64,000 bases of DNA from Lantana camara (GCA_037501455.1 CM074864.1:21942001-22006000); one strand, 5' to 3'. Positions 35,385-46,254 are shown, counted from the first letter of the stretch. Numbers and translations: made by a program. The notes: generated from the letters alone by a model not told the origin.

Positions 35385-35993
35385 TTATTGTCCTTCTTGA
35401 TGGTGCTTTCCAGCAGTCACAAGCTGACTAATCAGCTCAGCTACAGTAGCACCAGCATGATTCATGTTGAAGTTAAGGACAAATGGGTTGAATGATGGTG
35501 GGAGCGAAGCAAGCAACAAATCCACTGAAAGCTCATCTTTCAGTGGCATGTCCATGGAAGCAAGTTTCTCCGTAAGGGCAAGAAACTTGAGTCCATATTC
35601 ATGGACACTTGAACCTTCCCTCATTCTCAAGTGGAACAATTCCTTTGAAGTGTTATACCTTGTAACACATTCATGAGGGCGGTAAAGTTGCTCTAAGTGG
35701 TCGTAAATCTCCCAAGCAAATTCCATGGCCTCATGTTGTCTTTGCAAGTCCGGAGACATGTTAGCCAACATAAGGCAACGGGCTTGGAGATTATCATCCT
35801 TTCACTTCTGAATCGCATCCCGCTCGGCCCGAGTGGGAGCCTCCCCTTCGGGACTGGGCTCCCCTTCGAAGAGAACATAAGTTCTCTTCTCAGAATCTAA
35901 AATGATTTTTAGATTCCTCAGCCAATCAGAATAGTTGGGACCAGTCAACTTGTTTGACTCGAGGATCGATACAAGAGGGTTTTTCGTTGCCAT
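35385..35993 (-). pseudogene. gag: C1 gag
   Basis: Starts at 35993 with MATKNPLVSILESNKLTGPN, the typical UBN2/Copia Gag N-terminus (the LTGPNYSDWLRNLK motif), followed by the LEQLYRPHECVTRYNTSKEL region and LLASLPPSFNPFVLNFNMN. One nonsense codon, TGA at 35804-35802 at a Trp position, and a one-base insertion near 35410 that shifts the frame into the next part of the polyprotein. No splice-site consensus lies before this ATG, unlike the Gypsy elements here. Confidence 0.9.
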
Positions 35994-36195
35994 TTCAAAA
36001 CACGTAGAGAATCACAGAATCTACGACCTAAATGGTAAAACAGAGAACTAGTGAGCATGCTGAATTATAACGATATACAAAAGATAAGGTCTTTAATCTA
36101 ATGTAGCTCCCACTGTTTTTCAAAGATCTAGAATTCCAAAAGATCTAAGAGGAACACGTTTCCAATGGGTACTAACATATGGCATTTTACCTTAA

Positions 36196-36520
36196 ACCCA
36201 CGACTCGCGGACATTCTAAGTAAGAACCCTAGGTAGGTACAACTTACCAATTCTAACACCTTTAGAACTCTTAGTAATTGTTTTTGCATCACCTATCTTT
36301 CAATATGGACCCACGACTCGTGCGACATCCATATTTACTTAGGCATTAAGCTAGACCCATCAATCATAAGATCATGACCAAAACTTAGTTCGAACGACCC
36401 ACGACTCGCGGACATCGCCCTTGCTAAAATTGACCATGAAATATTGATTATTTAAAATGATCAATTAGGTAACTAAGAACTAATAAGCTCCACTAGTTAT
36501 CCCACGACTCGCGGACAATA
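36196..36520. repeat. Spaced CCCACGACTCGCGGACA repeats
   Basis: Copies start at 36196, 36309 (variant CCCACGACTCGTGCGACAT), 36397 and 36500, spaced 113, 88 and 103 bp. The motif is conserved while the spacers are diverged. Minus-strand reading is ATGTCCGCGAGTCGTGGG. Function unknown. Confidence 0.85.
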
Positions 36521-37689
36521 ACCAGATTCACTTACTAAACTTAAAACCTATTGATGGAATGCTAGGAATTTAATTCAAAATTTGCATCTCGAATTAAACA
36601 CCTATTTGTTCGAAATTAGCTTAATATTTAAGGGGAATTTTCGAATCAACCGGAGAGTTGTCCGGTTCGACCTCACCAACATATATGTTATCCAATTTTA
36701 TTAGTCTTGATTAATGCAAGTACACTTAAATGCATATCAAACAAGCACATAAACAGATAACAAGTCCTAGCATGATACTAACATGTAATGATCATGGGTT
36801 CTACCTATCTTATGCGTGATATGTGGGAGCCACTCCACAATCACAAGTTCTAACATACATGCCACATAAACAGTTTAAATCACATAAGGGAAAGCGGTAA
36901 CAAAATACGAGCCCTATCTATATCACATTTAACAATTGAGATTCCCCTCCCTAACATTTTGAGGGGTCTTCACTTATAGCCTCCTTGTTACTTGAATGTG
37001 GTCCATCTTACTCCTTGGGTGCATTGTCTCCAAAATGAAAATAAAACCTCACCACCTATCTCTACTCTCAAATTACAATAAAAAGAAAAAGACATAAAGT
37101 AATAAGGCTCAATCTTCATATTGGCCTTAGATAATTACACGGGGCATACCCCGACCTCAAAAACAGTAATATGGAAAGCCACATAATAAATCACATAACA
37201 GTATGCACATAAGTGAGGCTCCAACCTCAATTGAAAAACGACAACTATAGGGATCCAACCCCAATTTAAACCATCCATGTGCATAAATTAAAACCATACA
37301 TAGATCTAAACCCATGATCACTTAACATGCTTTTGCGAGAATTTAAATTTAGCCAATAAATTAAAATTCTCGTTTCAAGTCCTAATGACTTAAAACACGA
37401 CTTAGATGCAATTCTTGTTCAAGAGCCTTTTCAATAAAACCCGAAAAACAATAAACCAATAAAATTCCAATTAATTTCCAAAATTAATAATTTTATTCTT
37501 TCATTATTTTCATAAAATAAAGTTCATAATTCTTTCCAAAATCCAAATAGCTTCAATTTCTCAAAAATCCCAATTTAATCAAAATTTTTAAAATAATTTT
37601 ACTTTAGCAAAACTGATTTTAAAAGATAAAATTAAAATAAAATTAAATCGGGATTTTAAGGACCGAACACACGAAAAACACGAAACACG

Positions 37690-37985
37690 AAAACGAGCCC
37701 AAAAAAAACGGCCCAGCTGCGCGAGGCACCGCCGAGCAGCAGCGCGCGCGGCGCGCACAGCGTGCGGCAGTTGCCGCTCGCGTGCGCAAGCCGGGCGTGC
37801 ATCAGTTGCCGCTCGCGTGCGCAAGCTGTGCACAAGCTGGACTAGGCGGGCTGTGCAGGCGTCCCGCGCGGTTACGGGACGGACTGGGCGGGCGTGCCTA
37901 GGCACGCCTGGGATGGCTCCCGCGCGGTTGCGGGAGGGGCTGGGCGGCGTGCTCGCGCAGGCCTGGGGCGTGCTACACATTGGCA
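37690..37985. repeat. GC-rich, CpG-rich block with short direct repeats
   Basis: A roughly 300-bp GC-rich island in an otherwise AT-rich leader. CAGTTGCCGCTCGCGTGCGC repeats at 37768 and 37803; TCCCGCGCGGTTRCGGGA repeats at 37862 and 37918 and is itself partly palindromic. Origin (captured host sequence or expanded leader repeat) is unclear. Confidence 0.75.
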
Positions 37986-38256
37986 CATCCCAATCCCGCG
38001 CGTTTGTTTCGCGTCTCTTTTCGTGTCTAGGTTTCTTAAAACCAATTCAATCCAAAATTAAAAAATTCGATTTTGATAAATTTCAACTAAAACGATTTTC
38101 AAAAAAAAAAACAGTTTTAGAAATTCAGGAAAAATTATAGTTTCGTATTTCAGGCTTTCTAAAATAACTCAAGAATACTCAATTCGCATCTAAGCCTAAG
38201 AATTTCTACCAAATTCAGAATAATTGAGACGAATCAGAAACACGATTAACGAGGTG

Positions 38257-38268
38257 GCTCTGATACCA
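38257..38268 (-). other. C1 primer-binding site
   Basis: TGGTATCAGAGC on the minus strand, two bases from the 5' LTR; initiator tRNA-Met primer. Confidence 0.93.
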
Positions 38269-38270
38269 CT

Positions 38271-40309
38271 TGTTGGAAAACACGAATCAGAAAGCAGCGG
38301 AATTTAAAAAATTTTCCCAACAAAAGGATCTTGAACTCGCAATCGTGTATCCAAATTCGTAAGGATAGAAAACTTACTTTTCTTTTGTTCTTTCTTGAAG
38401 CGTTTCAAGCCACCCAAGAACGCTCTTCTCGCGGCTTGATCCCCTCTCCTTGGTAAAGCTCGAATCTTCAAACTTCTAACTTGAAGTCTCTAGAGAAAGT
38501 CCACCAACTTGATCACAATCTAACTAGTAAGGATGCTAGTTCTCTAGTTAGTGTTTAGGCTTAACCTAGGGTTTTATTTTATCTTGGAGAAAGGAAGGTG
38601 TTCAACACATGAACCAAGAATTGTCAATTAGCTCTAAAGGGGAGCATGAGCTCCCCTATATATAGGAAAGAGGAGGGGAGGCCGAAATCCTTGTCCTCAT
38701 AGGCAAGGGTTTTGGTTCCTCTCTCCTATTACTTGATCTTCAAGTAATTTCCAACTTTGACTTTGAATTCAAATTCAAATCAACTTTAGGAGAGCTAAAA
38801 ATATCCAAACTATTTTTGGATAATTTTATACTTTATTTATTTAAAATAAATAACCTATTTTATCTAATTAATTAATTCGTAATTAATTAACTAGATTATT
38901 TTCTCCAAAATAAGACTTTCTTTTTAATTCAAAATTAAACCAAAGTCTATTAAATAATTAACACATTTAATTATTTAATACATATATATATAATATATAT
39001 ATTCACACGTGTGTGACACGTGTCACAGTCTATTAAATAATTAACACATTTAATTATTTAATACATATATATATATATATAATATATATTCACACGTGTG
39101 TGACACGTGTCACAGTGACACGTGTCACTCACGTGAGCCACACGTGTGATTTCACACGTGTGGAACCCTCTTGGCCCGATTAACTCGTTTAATCATTTTC
39201 AAGCCTAAACTCATGTAACCAAGTTGTTGTGTGTGACCCTCTAGGTTCTCAATTCAATTAGCAGTGACCCTAATTAATTAATTCACTAATTAATTAATCA
39301 GTCCACAGATTAAACGACCATAGTCTAGCAACAGGTGTTTAACCCTTAGCTGAATTGGAATGTTCGGATTCGACAGAACCTTTAAGTCATTGATTCATGT
39401 GAGATACAATCCTCCTATTTACTATCTCTCAACCAAGATCTAGGGTAAGGGAATAATCAGAACCCTAATAATCCGGTCTTAAAGCTAAGTGCATTTCATA
39501 TCCATTTGATCTCAATCCAAGAAACCCTTTTTCTTGATGTCTTGATCTACTGCCTTGGCCAAGGACTCCATATGGCATATGAATGACTTACACACTAAGA
39601 GATCACCTTGCAAATGTAAGTGTAGGTCCTTTCTTGATTCTCATTCACTCTCATGAATCACTTGTGCAGCCCCAGCATAAGCCTTGAATCAGTTGTCTAA
39701 GGCGACATCCTTTAAAGCTTATACCTATGACCACAGAGTTAACTCATAAAGTGACAAGGAACCTCAAGTCTAAGGATCAATTAATCACATTAATGACTCG
39801 TGAGATATTTCCTAATCTGGAAGTTTCCATTTCCTGAAATAGAAACTTCCTTTCCCATTTAGGAATGTTCTCACACGGGGCACCTCAGTGAACTTACTTA
39901 TTAAAGTAAGCACCCTCATGTATCACGCACGTATCAACTATACACTTTTCACCTCCATGAAACAAGGTGGTCCTTCTTAAGGGCGTGATCCCACAAGCAA
40001 GCCTTAGAGGAGTCAAGTTGACACTCCCACTGTCTGTAGGACTGATCGGCTTGGAGTATTTTACTAATCATGACTTATGTGATATAGGGCTCGTTCCATG
40101 AACCATTTCACCTAAATGGTAGAGTCCTAAAGTCATCAGGATTAGGGGAGTTCTCATACATGCACAACTAAAGTAAACGCATACCAAACAAGAGCATATA
40201 AAGAAGTGTTGCCTCATTTCGTTATTTCATTCAAAGATTGTCTGTGATTACAATAAGGAAAAGCACAAAGCGGATATGCAATCGGCTTTCTAGGGCACTA
40301 TTCCTAACA
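38271..40309 (-). repeat. C1 5' LTR
   Basis: 2039 bp, same ends as the 3' LTR. The 84-bp excess is explained by the tandem duplication at 38944-39109. TATA box at 38655-38666. Confidence 0.95.
38944..39109 (-). repeat. 83-bp tandem duplication in C1 5' LTR
   Basis: AGTCTATTAAATAATTAACA starts at 38944 and again at 39027; the unit ends with ACACGTGTGTGACACGTGTC. The 3' LTR has one copy. It adds two CACGTG boxes and a TATA-rich tract, giving eight CACGTG cores in this LTR. It arose after insertion in one LTR, or during reverse transcription. Confidence 0.88.
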
Positions 40310-40314
40310 ATTAT

Positions 40315-40426
40315 TTCCTTCTTGTACCCGTTTACCACGTGTTTGCTTCATGTATGGACTTCTATTTCATGCGTGGAGTGGACTTATGGTGCGGGGGATG
40401 TGGCGCCTATCGATGCGGGTGCTACA
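40315..40426 (+). repeat. G2 3' LTR, terminal segment
   Basis: Continues 25419 after the s2/C1 insertions: 'catgtatggacttctatttc', GCGGGGGATGTGGCGCC and GCTACA, matching the end of the 5' LTR (17925-18009). Confidence 0.9.
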
Positions 40427-40822
40427 GTGAGTGTTGCAAAACTCACGACCCACTTGCTTCCATAGAGGGTTAAGGGTTAGCCGACCCTTTCATCACCGAA
40501 GTATGAGGTAGGATTGTTTTGATTTGAACTTGCTCGACTTGATCTTGTCTTGATATGAGGAGCTTGGGGAAAAACTCGTACTCGCCGAGTGGTTTGTCTT
40601 GTTTTGAATCTATGAAACGGGAATGGACTTTTAATTACATAAAATTGGTTATTTTGGCCTTCGGCCCTTAACTTCTTTTAAGTATATATATATCTATTAT
40701 CACGGGGAACGTGTGGTTGTGAAAAAACCATCCCCAGTTCATAGATTATTATGATTTTGATAGGTGATTTGCTCTATACATATACAGGTGTGTGTGTGTT
40801 AGCCCCCTCACCAATCTTTAGG
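40427..40822 (+). repeat. G0 3' LTR, second segment
   Basis: Resumes the G0 LTR after G2: AACTCGTACTCGCCGAGTGG, a GGCCTTCGGCC hairpin at 40656-40666, and TAGCCCCCTCACCAATCTTTAGG, where M is inserted inside the CAGTC-type hairpin. Its end is not in the window. Confidence 0.75.
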
Positions 40823-41187
40823 TGTAGCACCGAGCGCGAGGCGCCACATCCCTCGCACTAAGATCCGACCCGTATATGAAAGAGAATGATAACATGAGCA
40901 GAAGCATTAATATTACAATAGCATTATCAATGAGCTCATAGACTCGAATTTAATATCATTTAAGGTGCTCACATGCATTCATTAATCATAACAACATTTA
41001 GATGACGTGAGTGCATGAGTAAAAGAAAAACTATACTCAACTCCAAGATCCTACGGATTCGAATTCCCACCTAGCACTCCAAAACCTACAAAGTAACAGA
41101 AAACAAACTGGGTTCAGTCTGGTGGGTATAAAAAAGGGCTTAATACAATAATAATACAGAAATCAAACACACACATGCAAGCTATAA
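40823..41187 (-). mobile_element. M: minus-strand Gypsy LTR, first segment
   Basis: Plus-strand start TGTAGCACCGAGCGCGAGGC is the reverse complement of a Gypsy LTR end (GCGAGGGATGTGGCGCC...GTGCTACA). It includes the acceptor/CTAGG block (41060-41090) and a CAGTC arm at 41115-41119 whose partner is lost. Split by G4 (TSD TATAA) and resumes at 63194. Possible TSD on this side is TTAGG (40818-40822). Confidence 0.82.
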
Positions 41188-43150
41188 TGTAACACCCTGA
41201 CTTTTCGGCTATACACGTATGACATCACGAGTGTGCTAAGTGCGCATTTAATTAATTAAGTATGCTATTATATGATTTATTTGATAATTGAATATTTGAT
41301 TATATGCTTTATGTTTAAGTTTTGAATGTTTTAAACCGTTTAAACTCGTTTTTAATTCATTTAAGTCCGTTTTCAATTCCGATTTTTGTGACAACTTGCT
41401 ATGTATGAAATATGTGAATTATAAATGTGTTTATATGCTTTAAACGTGTTTTAGAACTTGTTTAGTTGGGTTTTTTATTTTTTTTTTGGTGAAACAGAAC
41501 TTAAAGGGGCTAAAGAGCATTTAGTACGCCTTGGGTTCTGGGCGGCGTAATTTGAGCTCGGGAATTCGAATTCAAATTCCGACACAACCATTGGACTCGT
41601 TTTGACGATTTGGTTTCAACGGAACAAGCCTTCTATTTTTCTTGCCGCTACCTGTTTTTGGGGCAGTTTTGGGACTACTTTCCGGTTGTGTAGTTTTTCT
41701 TGCTTCGTTCGTGCTTTGGATGATCTTCTTGCCTCGTTTTCACCTCTTATGCATAGCTAACTTGTTGTATGATATGTTATATGACTTTTGTGAATTCTTT
41801 ATGTGATTTCGTTGATTTTATATGAGTTATGACTTGATATGACTTGAATGCTTCCTTGCTTGCATGCATGCGTTGTGACTCTATTTATTTATCCTGTATG
41901 AATTGTTAACATGTTAAATGATGTGTTATGCTCATTGTATGAAATTTATGGATCTATTTAACATGAAATGTGTAAGATATGAACTAGTATGAGTTAAGTG
42001 CCACCTTGTTGCATTTTCTTCACATCACTTGCATTCATATGCATTTACTGAGCATCTCTATGGTTTATTTTGAGTCTCAGTTTATCTTTAATGTTTGTCT
42101 TGTTCAGAGGAGTATCTCGTTGGTGACGAGGTCGCTCCGTAAACGTCGATTTGTTCTCTTTTCCCTGGTTCATCGGTGTAAGATGAGGTTAAGTTATAGT
42201 TAAACCCTAATGAAATGTGCCCGTTATTTATGTATGTGAATATAAGCCTTATGTAAAGGTAAGTACGTGTGAGCTATGTATGTGTATGACTAAGACATAT
42301 GTTTTGAAATATGAAACACTATGTATGAGCATATGTGAGCTTGTTTTCTATTTTGCCTTATGTATAAGCAATATGTATGAGCTATGAATATGCATGATAT
42401 GGACATGTTAAAGTATGAATATGTTAGAATATGAAGATGCTAGGAGTATAAGTATGTTAGAATTATGAATATGATATGAATATGATGAGACTCTGTTATG
42501 AATATGAATATGAATATGATGTGGAACTAAATACGAATATGGTTATGGATGTGACATGCCTCTGGATATGGTTAGACTCTGACTCTGATTTTGAATATGT
42601 TTGGGGCTCGGTAATTGTGAATAAGGGAGACTCAGGACGCTGGGCATTACACCTATGCATAATTTTCGTGATGCGGGATAGGGAATCTGGGACGGACACT
42701 ACCCTATGCACATTTCCCCTTTGTGTGAAGGTTTGCTTATGTTAAGAATTATTCGTGAAACGGGAGTGGATTCTCCATTATTAAAATTTGGTTGTTTTGG
42801 CCTTCGGCTTAACTCTTTTACTCCCTATATTTAGTATAACGTGAGAAAATGTTTTAGAATGTAAAACCCACGCCCCCGTTCATGAACTTCCGACTATGAT
42901 ATGTGTTATACTCTATATACGTATGTACGCGTGCGTGTGTAGCCCCTCACTCAGTCCGTGTGACTGACCCCTCCCTTTTTATGTTTTTAGTTTGTAGGTA
43001 CATGACTCTTGGTTCGAGCTAGGCGGTTTGCTGTCATTTGAGTCTTTGGTAGGATTGCTCGAGTCTGCATCTCATTCTTGAGTTTATTTCGTATTTTGTA
43101 CTTTGAAACACTTGTAATTTGAGATTCAGAGATTGTATATGGTCTCATAT
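41188..43150 (+). repeat. G4 5' LTR, first segment
   Basis: Starts TGTAACACCCTGAC with a mutated ACGT box (TGACATCA). Relative to the 3' LTR it lacks about 850 bp (3' LTR about 60553-61400), including the first donor-like site and the GGTCACGGCCGTGACC palindrome; the joint is near 41640. Exon-like block 42108-42182 has acceptor TTGTTCAG, TGGTGACGAGG and a mutated donor AAG|ATGAGG. GGCCTTCGG near 42799; CAGTC-CGTGT-GACTG at 42952-42966. Confidence 0.9.
42360..42560 (+). repeat. Degenerate ATATGAATATG(TTAGA) repeat
   Basis: Tandem-like copies of GAATATGTTAGAATATGAAGATG and shorter units; a matching tract lies in the 3' LTR at 62190-62370. Simple-sequence origin likely. Confidence 0.7.
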
Positions 43151-44521
43151 TGTAACACCCGAGTCGACAGGCACTACATCCCCCACACCAAACGTCCAAT
43201 CCACATATGAAATAGGGATTCATACATGAACCAAACAGATGGCAAACGGGAGATAAATAAAATAACCGTGGCTAAGCGGGGCTAACCCTTAAACCAACTA
43301 ATGAAGAGGATCAATACAGAAGATTAAAGTGAAAGCAAGACTAGTAATTCCTTCAGGTAGTCAGTAAAGTATTCAAAAATGGCTAACCCAGCCTACAAGT
43401 ATCCACTTCAAGATTATCATAATATACATGCCTAAATAATATAAGTATCAAAAATGCAACACCCAAATATACTCAAGCTAGGCTACAAAATAAAGACTCT
43501 ACGGACTTTATTTTTTGAGGGCCTAGCGAGACCTGCAAAAGCTGAAAGTGAGGAGGGGTTAGTCTGTGAAGACTAAGTGAGGGGTTTACATAAATATACC
43601 ACAAAATATGCAACTTATAATCCCGAGTATAGTTTTGTCAATCAACTAAGTGGATAGTTTTGGAAAGAAAGCAATACTCGATATTACAAGCATCAATTTA
43701 ATTACAATAATTGATTAAGCAATTAGTGACCCGGCGAGGGGGTAATCTCCATCCAAACTCCCACAGTGTAAAGTGATTAATTAAAGTGTGAGGTGATCAT
43801 GCAAGTTCAGTATCAATCAATCAATTAACAATACAATATACATCCTCTTTCCATAGTTCGGTGGTCGGGTTTGCAAGGCCTAAGCCACCTCAGTAGTGTG
43901 AGACAGGGGCTCATGACTCCTACCCATTCCTTCGATGGTATGGGAACCACCGGCTCAGGAATACCTCGCCTTCCCGTCTCCTAGGTCACGCGAAGGTATT
44001 CCATATGGGTACTACGTGCAAGGGTTCTTCCCGACGGCCCTATGTTGTTCCGGTAGCCAATGCCACGTTTCCCCTTAGGCCTCAATCATTACCGTGCAAT
44101 GTCTCGCCAAAACAGTACGGCGGGAAGATTTACAATTCAAGAAAAAGGTTCCTTTATAAAACATTTGTATTTTGGAAACTATAGATATAATATAAATTTT
44201 GGCCAAAATGCACACATTGGATATACGGTTCTTTAAATACTTAAAGAAACCTCACCTCAAAAGGAAGAAAGGAAAGTGAGCTAAGAACCCTGCTCCTCGT
44301 GTCCTGGACCGACCTCTGAACAAGAAATAGAAAAACTAAGGTAAGACTCGACCCCATGAACCAAATATTCGACGAACGACATGTTCATAAGATGGTATGA
44401 TATGAAATGATGATAATAATTATTATAAATGTTCATGTGCACGATTAATGTCCCAAGGACCAAGTAAAAGGACTGACAGATGAAAAGTATGAAAAACACA
44501 CAATGCATGCTTCCAGAAGCC

Positions 44522-44797
44522 AGTCTCGGCCGGGACTGATTTTAGTTGAAAAGGGGTCACGGTCGGGACACCCCAATCAGAAGGGTCCCTGCATAGCTAT
44601 CCCGGCCGGGATCAATTTTAGTCTGAAAAGGATCACGGCCGGGACAGCTCAACAGGGGGATCCCTGCATAAGAATCCCGGACGGGATTGGTTTTATACTG
44701 AAAATGGTCCCGGCCGGGATCAGTACTCAGCTGATCCCCTGACATTGGTTCCCGGTCGGGATGGATTTTGTACAAAAAGGGGTCTCGTCCGGGACCC
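44522..44797. repeat. CCCGGCCGGG palindrome array in s4
   Basis: Eight imperfect TCCCGGCCGGGA copies (near 44523, 44565, 44599, 44633, 44674, 44707, 44750, 44782), alternating stronger (ATCCCGGCCGGGATC) and weaker (TCACGGTCGGGAC) forms, with a composite unit of roughly 75-85 bp that also carries GGGTCCCTGCATA. In the intron-like part of the LTR. Confidence 0.82.
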
Positions 44798-45432
44798 TCT
44801 GCTCAAAAAACAGGGCAGCAGCAAGTCCATTCGTAAACCACAACAAGCCAACTCTAAAACAATCACAAACTAAAACCAATACTTGTAGCATAATTGCACA
44901 CATAATACTTTAATTAGGCATCAAGAGAAACATCAAAACATAACTAGATCATCATATATCCAACATGTAAACCCTCATTTAATTCATATAACCAATCCAT
45001 GATCACAAGCTAGGAATCTATAAATGATCATATATTCAAGCATGTATTCATGTAAAAGCAAGATATTAAACCTCAAATCACAAAAATCCCAACTTACACA
45101 ATATTCACACACACATACACCAATATACACATATACTCACATAGGTAATATACACCAACCTTGAAAGAAAGGAAGAAATAAGAGATGGAATGATGGTGAT
45201 GATGCTAATGAAGATAACTTGGTTCCTCCTAATCTCCTCCTGTAGCTCGATCCAAGTGAGTGTCTGTGTTCTTGTGTCTTGTATATATATATATATATAA
45301 TGAAAGATGTAAAAGTCTTGTGTATATATACTTATTTGCTATTAAGTCCTTAACACATTATTAATTACATGTTAGAGATGAGGGAGATAAGGGTGTATGT
45401 GTAATATGTAAAATGTAATGGCCAAGTGGATG

Positions 45433-45436
<4 letters not shown>

Positions 45437-45472
<36 letters not shown>
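45437..45472 (+). repeat. (TA)n microsatellite
   Basis: About eighteen TA units in the U3 part of s4. Confidence 0.92.
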
Positions 45473-45474
<2 letters not shown>

Positions 45475-45690
45475 TTATATAGTGAGAAGTTAAATATAAT
45501 ATGATATGCATATATCAATTAAAACACTAATGTCATTTGTGCAATTAAGTTCAGTTGTAATTAGTTGGATAATTAAGATTACAATTTACATAAAAAGGTG
45601 GAAATAAATAAGTAAACAATCCTAACTCTCGGAAAATCACCCGCGTGGCGTGCGTACCTGGAAGACGAGAGCACCGGGCGTCACACATAT

Positions 45691-45954
45691 GGCCCGTGGT
45701 GGGCAAGTATATATCTAATTCACTGAAGGGATGTAAAATCTTGAATTTATGCCTTGTTTAAGTTTGTTTAAATGCTTTCGCACTCGTATGTTTTGATTAT
45801 GAGCGCTCTATTTGAGGGTCTAGACCGCCTAGCTTAATTGTAGCTTTTGTTTGTTACCCATTCGCTAGTGCTTGGTGCGTGTACAGACTTCCCATTTTGT
45901 TACACGTGAGGGCTCTAGTGCGGGGATGTGGTGCCCACTGCTTGGGGTGTTACA
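45691..45954 (+). repeat. G4 5' LTR, end segment
   Basis: Resumes after s4: 'atggcccgtggtgggcaag' to CTTGGGGTGTTACA; matches the 3' LTR end at 62928-63188. Confidence 0.9.
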
Positions 45955-45961
45955 TCTAAAG

Positions 45962-45973
45962 TGGTATCAGAGC
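45962..45973 (+). other. G4 primer-binding site
   Basis: TGGTATCAGAGC, 7 nt after the LTR. Confidence 0.92.
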
Positions 45974-46164
45974 TCTAGGTTGCAAAATCGGAGTTCTAGT
46001 GTCGTGTCTGTCTGTCTTGGTCGTTCGGCTTAGGAATATGTGTGTTTGTTTGCATTCACTTTCACTTTAATGTGACTTATGTGCTATATTTGTATTAATT
46101 GTTCACATGAACATGCGCTAAACCCCTACACATCGATATTTTCTTGAATTTGTGCTTCTTCAGG

Positions 46165-46254
46165 ATGCCTACAAGAAGAAGAGATCACGATAATGCTCCT
46201 CCGTCACCACCACCAATTGCAGAGGGTATTATATGAGCCCTGCTCGACTATCTT
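46165..46254 (+). pseudogene. gag: G4 gag, N-terminal piece
   Basis: ATG at 46165, directly after CTTCTTCAG|G. Begins MPTRRRDHDNAPPSPPP, basic then proline-rich as in G1 and G2. One nonsense codon (TGA near 46234, an Arg position if C-to-T) before G3 interrupts it at 46255. The reading frame is kept across the G3 insertion into 58563. Confidence 0.8.

Larger units (their letters stand above)
35994..38256 (-). other. C1 untranslated leader
   Basis: About 2.26 kb between the primer-binding site and gag, unusually long. It holds four spaced copies of CCCACGACTCGCGGACA (36196-36520) and a GC-rich, repetitive block (37690-37985) in an AT-rich setting. Frames in the GC block (about 130 and 107 codons, opposite strands) look compositional. 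No protein is supported. Confidence 0.7.
30101..40309 (-). mobile_element. C1: complete Ty1/Copia element
   Basis: Minus-strand element: 5' LTR 40309-38271, primer-binding site 38268-38257, leader 38256-35994, gag-pol 35993-32072, polypurine tract 32067-32056, 3' LTR 32055-30101; perfect TSD ATTAT (30096-30100, 40310-40314). Integrase lies before RT, the Copia order. By protein wording it looks Angela/Tork-like (inference). The LTRs are nearly identical apart from an 83-bp duplication, and only four coding breaks are seen, so it is among the youngest insertions. It landed one base from the end of s2. Confidence 0.95.
15434..40426 (+). mobile_element. G2: Ty3/Gypsy chromovirus with nested insertions
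   Basis: 5' LTR 15434-18009, primer-binding site 18018-18029, gag-pol 18230-22796, polypurine tract 22818-22829, and 3' LTR 22831-25419 plus 40315-40426, interrupted by s2 (with s3) and C1. Flanks are ATAAG (15429-15433) and GTGAG (40427-40431), which differ by two A/G changes, so the TSD is eroded or replaced. It carries many more stops than G1, and the LTRs differ by large indels, so it is older. It is of the same clade as G1 ([12 protein letters not shown], chromodomain-like tail) but with a different LTR. Confidence 0.9.
43151..45685 (-). mobile_element. s4: Gypsy solo LTR
   Basis: 2535 bp, minus strand, TGTGACGCCCGG to GGGTGTTACA; perfect TSD CATAT (43146-43150, 45686-45690). Minus-strand modules: leader ending TTTCAAG|GTTGG (45160), CCCGGCCGGG array 44797-44522, acceptor TTGTTCAG ending 44316, exon-like block 44315-44256 ending GAG|GTGAGG, hairpin 43889-43860, TAGTC...GACTA hairpin 43576-43559, TTTTGCAG|GTCTCG. 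Related to the G2 LTR but diverged. Confidence 0.9.

Noticed and set aside
37588..38140. Overlapping open frames of 132 and 107 codons on opposite strands
   Set aside because: They follow the GC-rich block, have Ala/Arg/Pro-biased content and no recognisable domain; composition explains them.
38257..38268. tRNA-like matches (TGGTATCAGAGC at five places)
   Set aside because: These are 12-nt primer-binding sites; no cloverleaf or A/B box is present around any of them.
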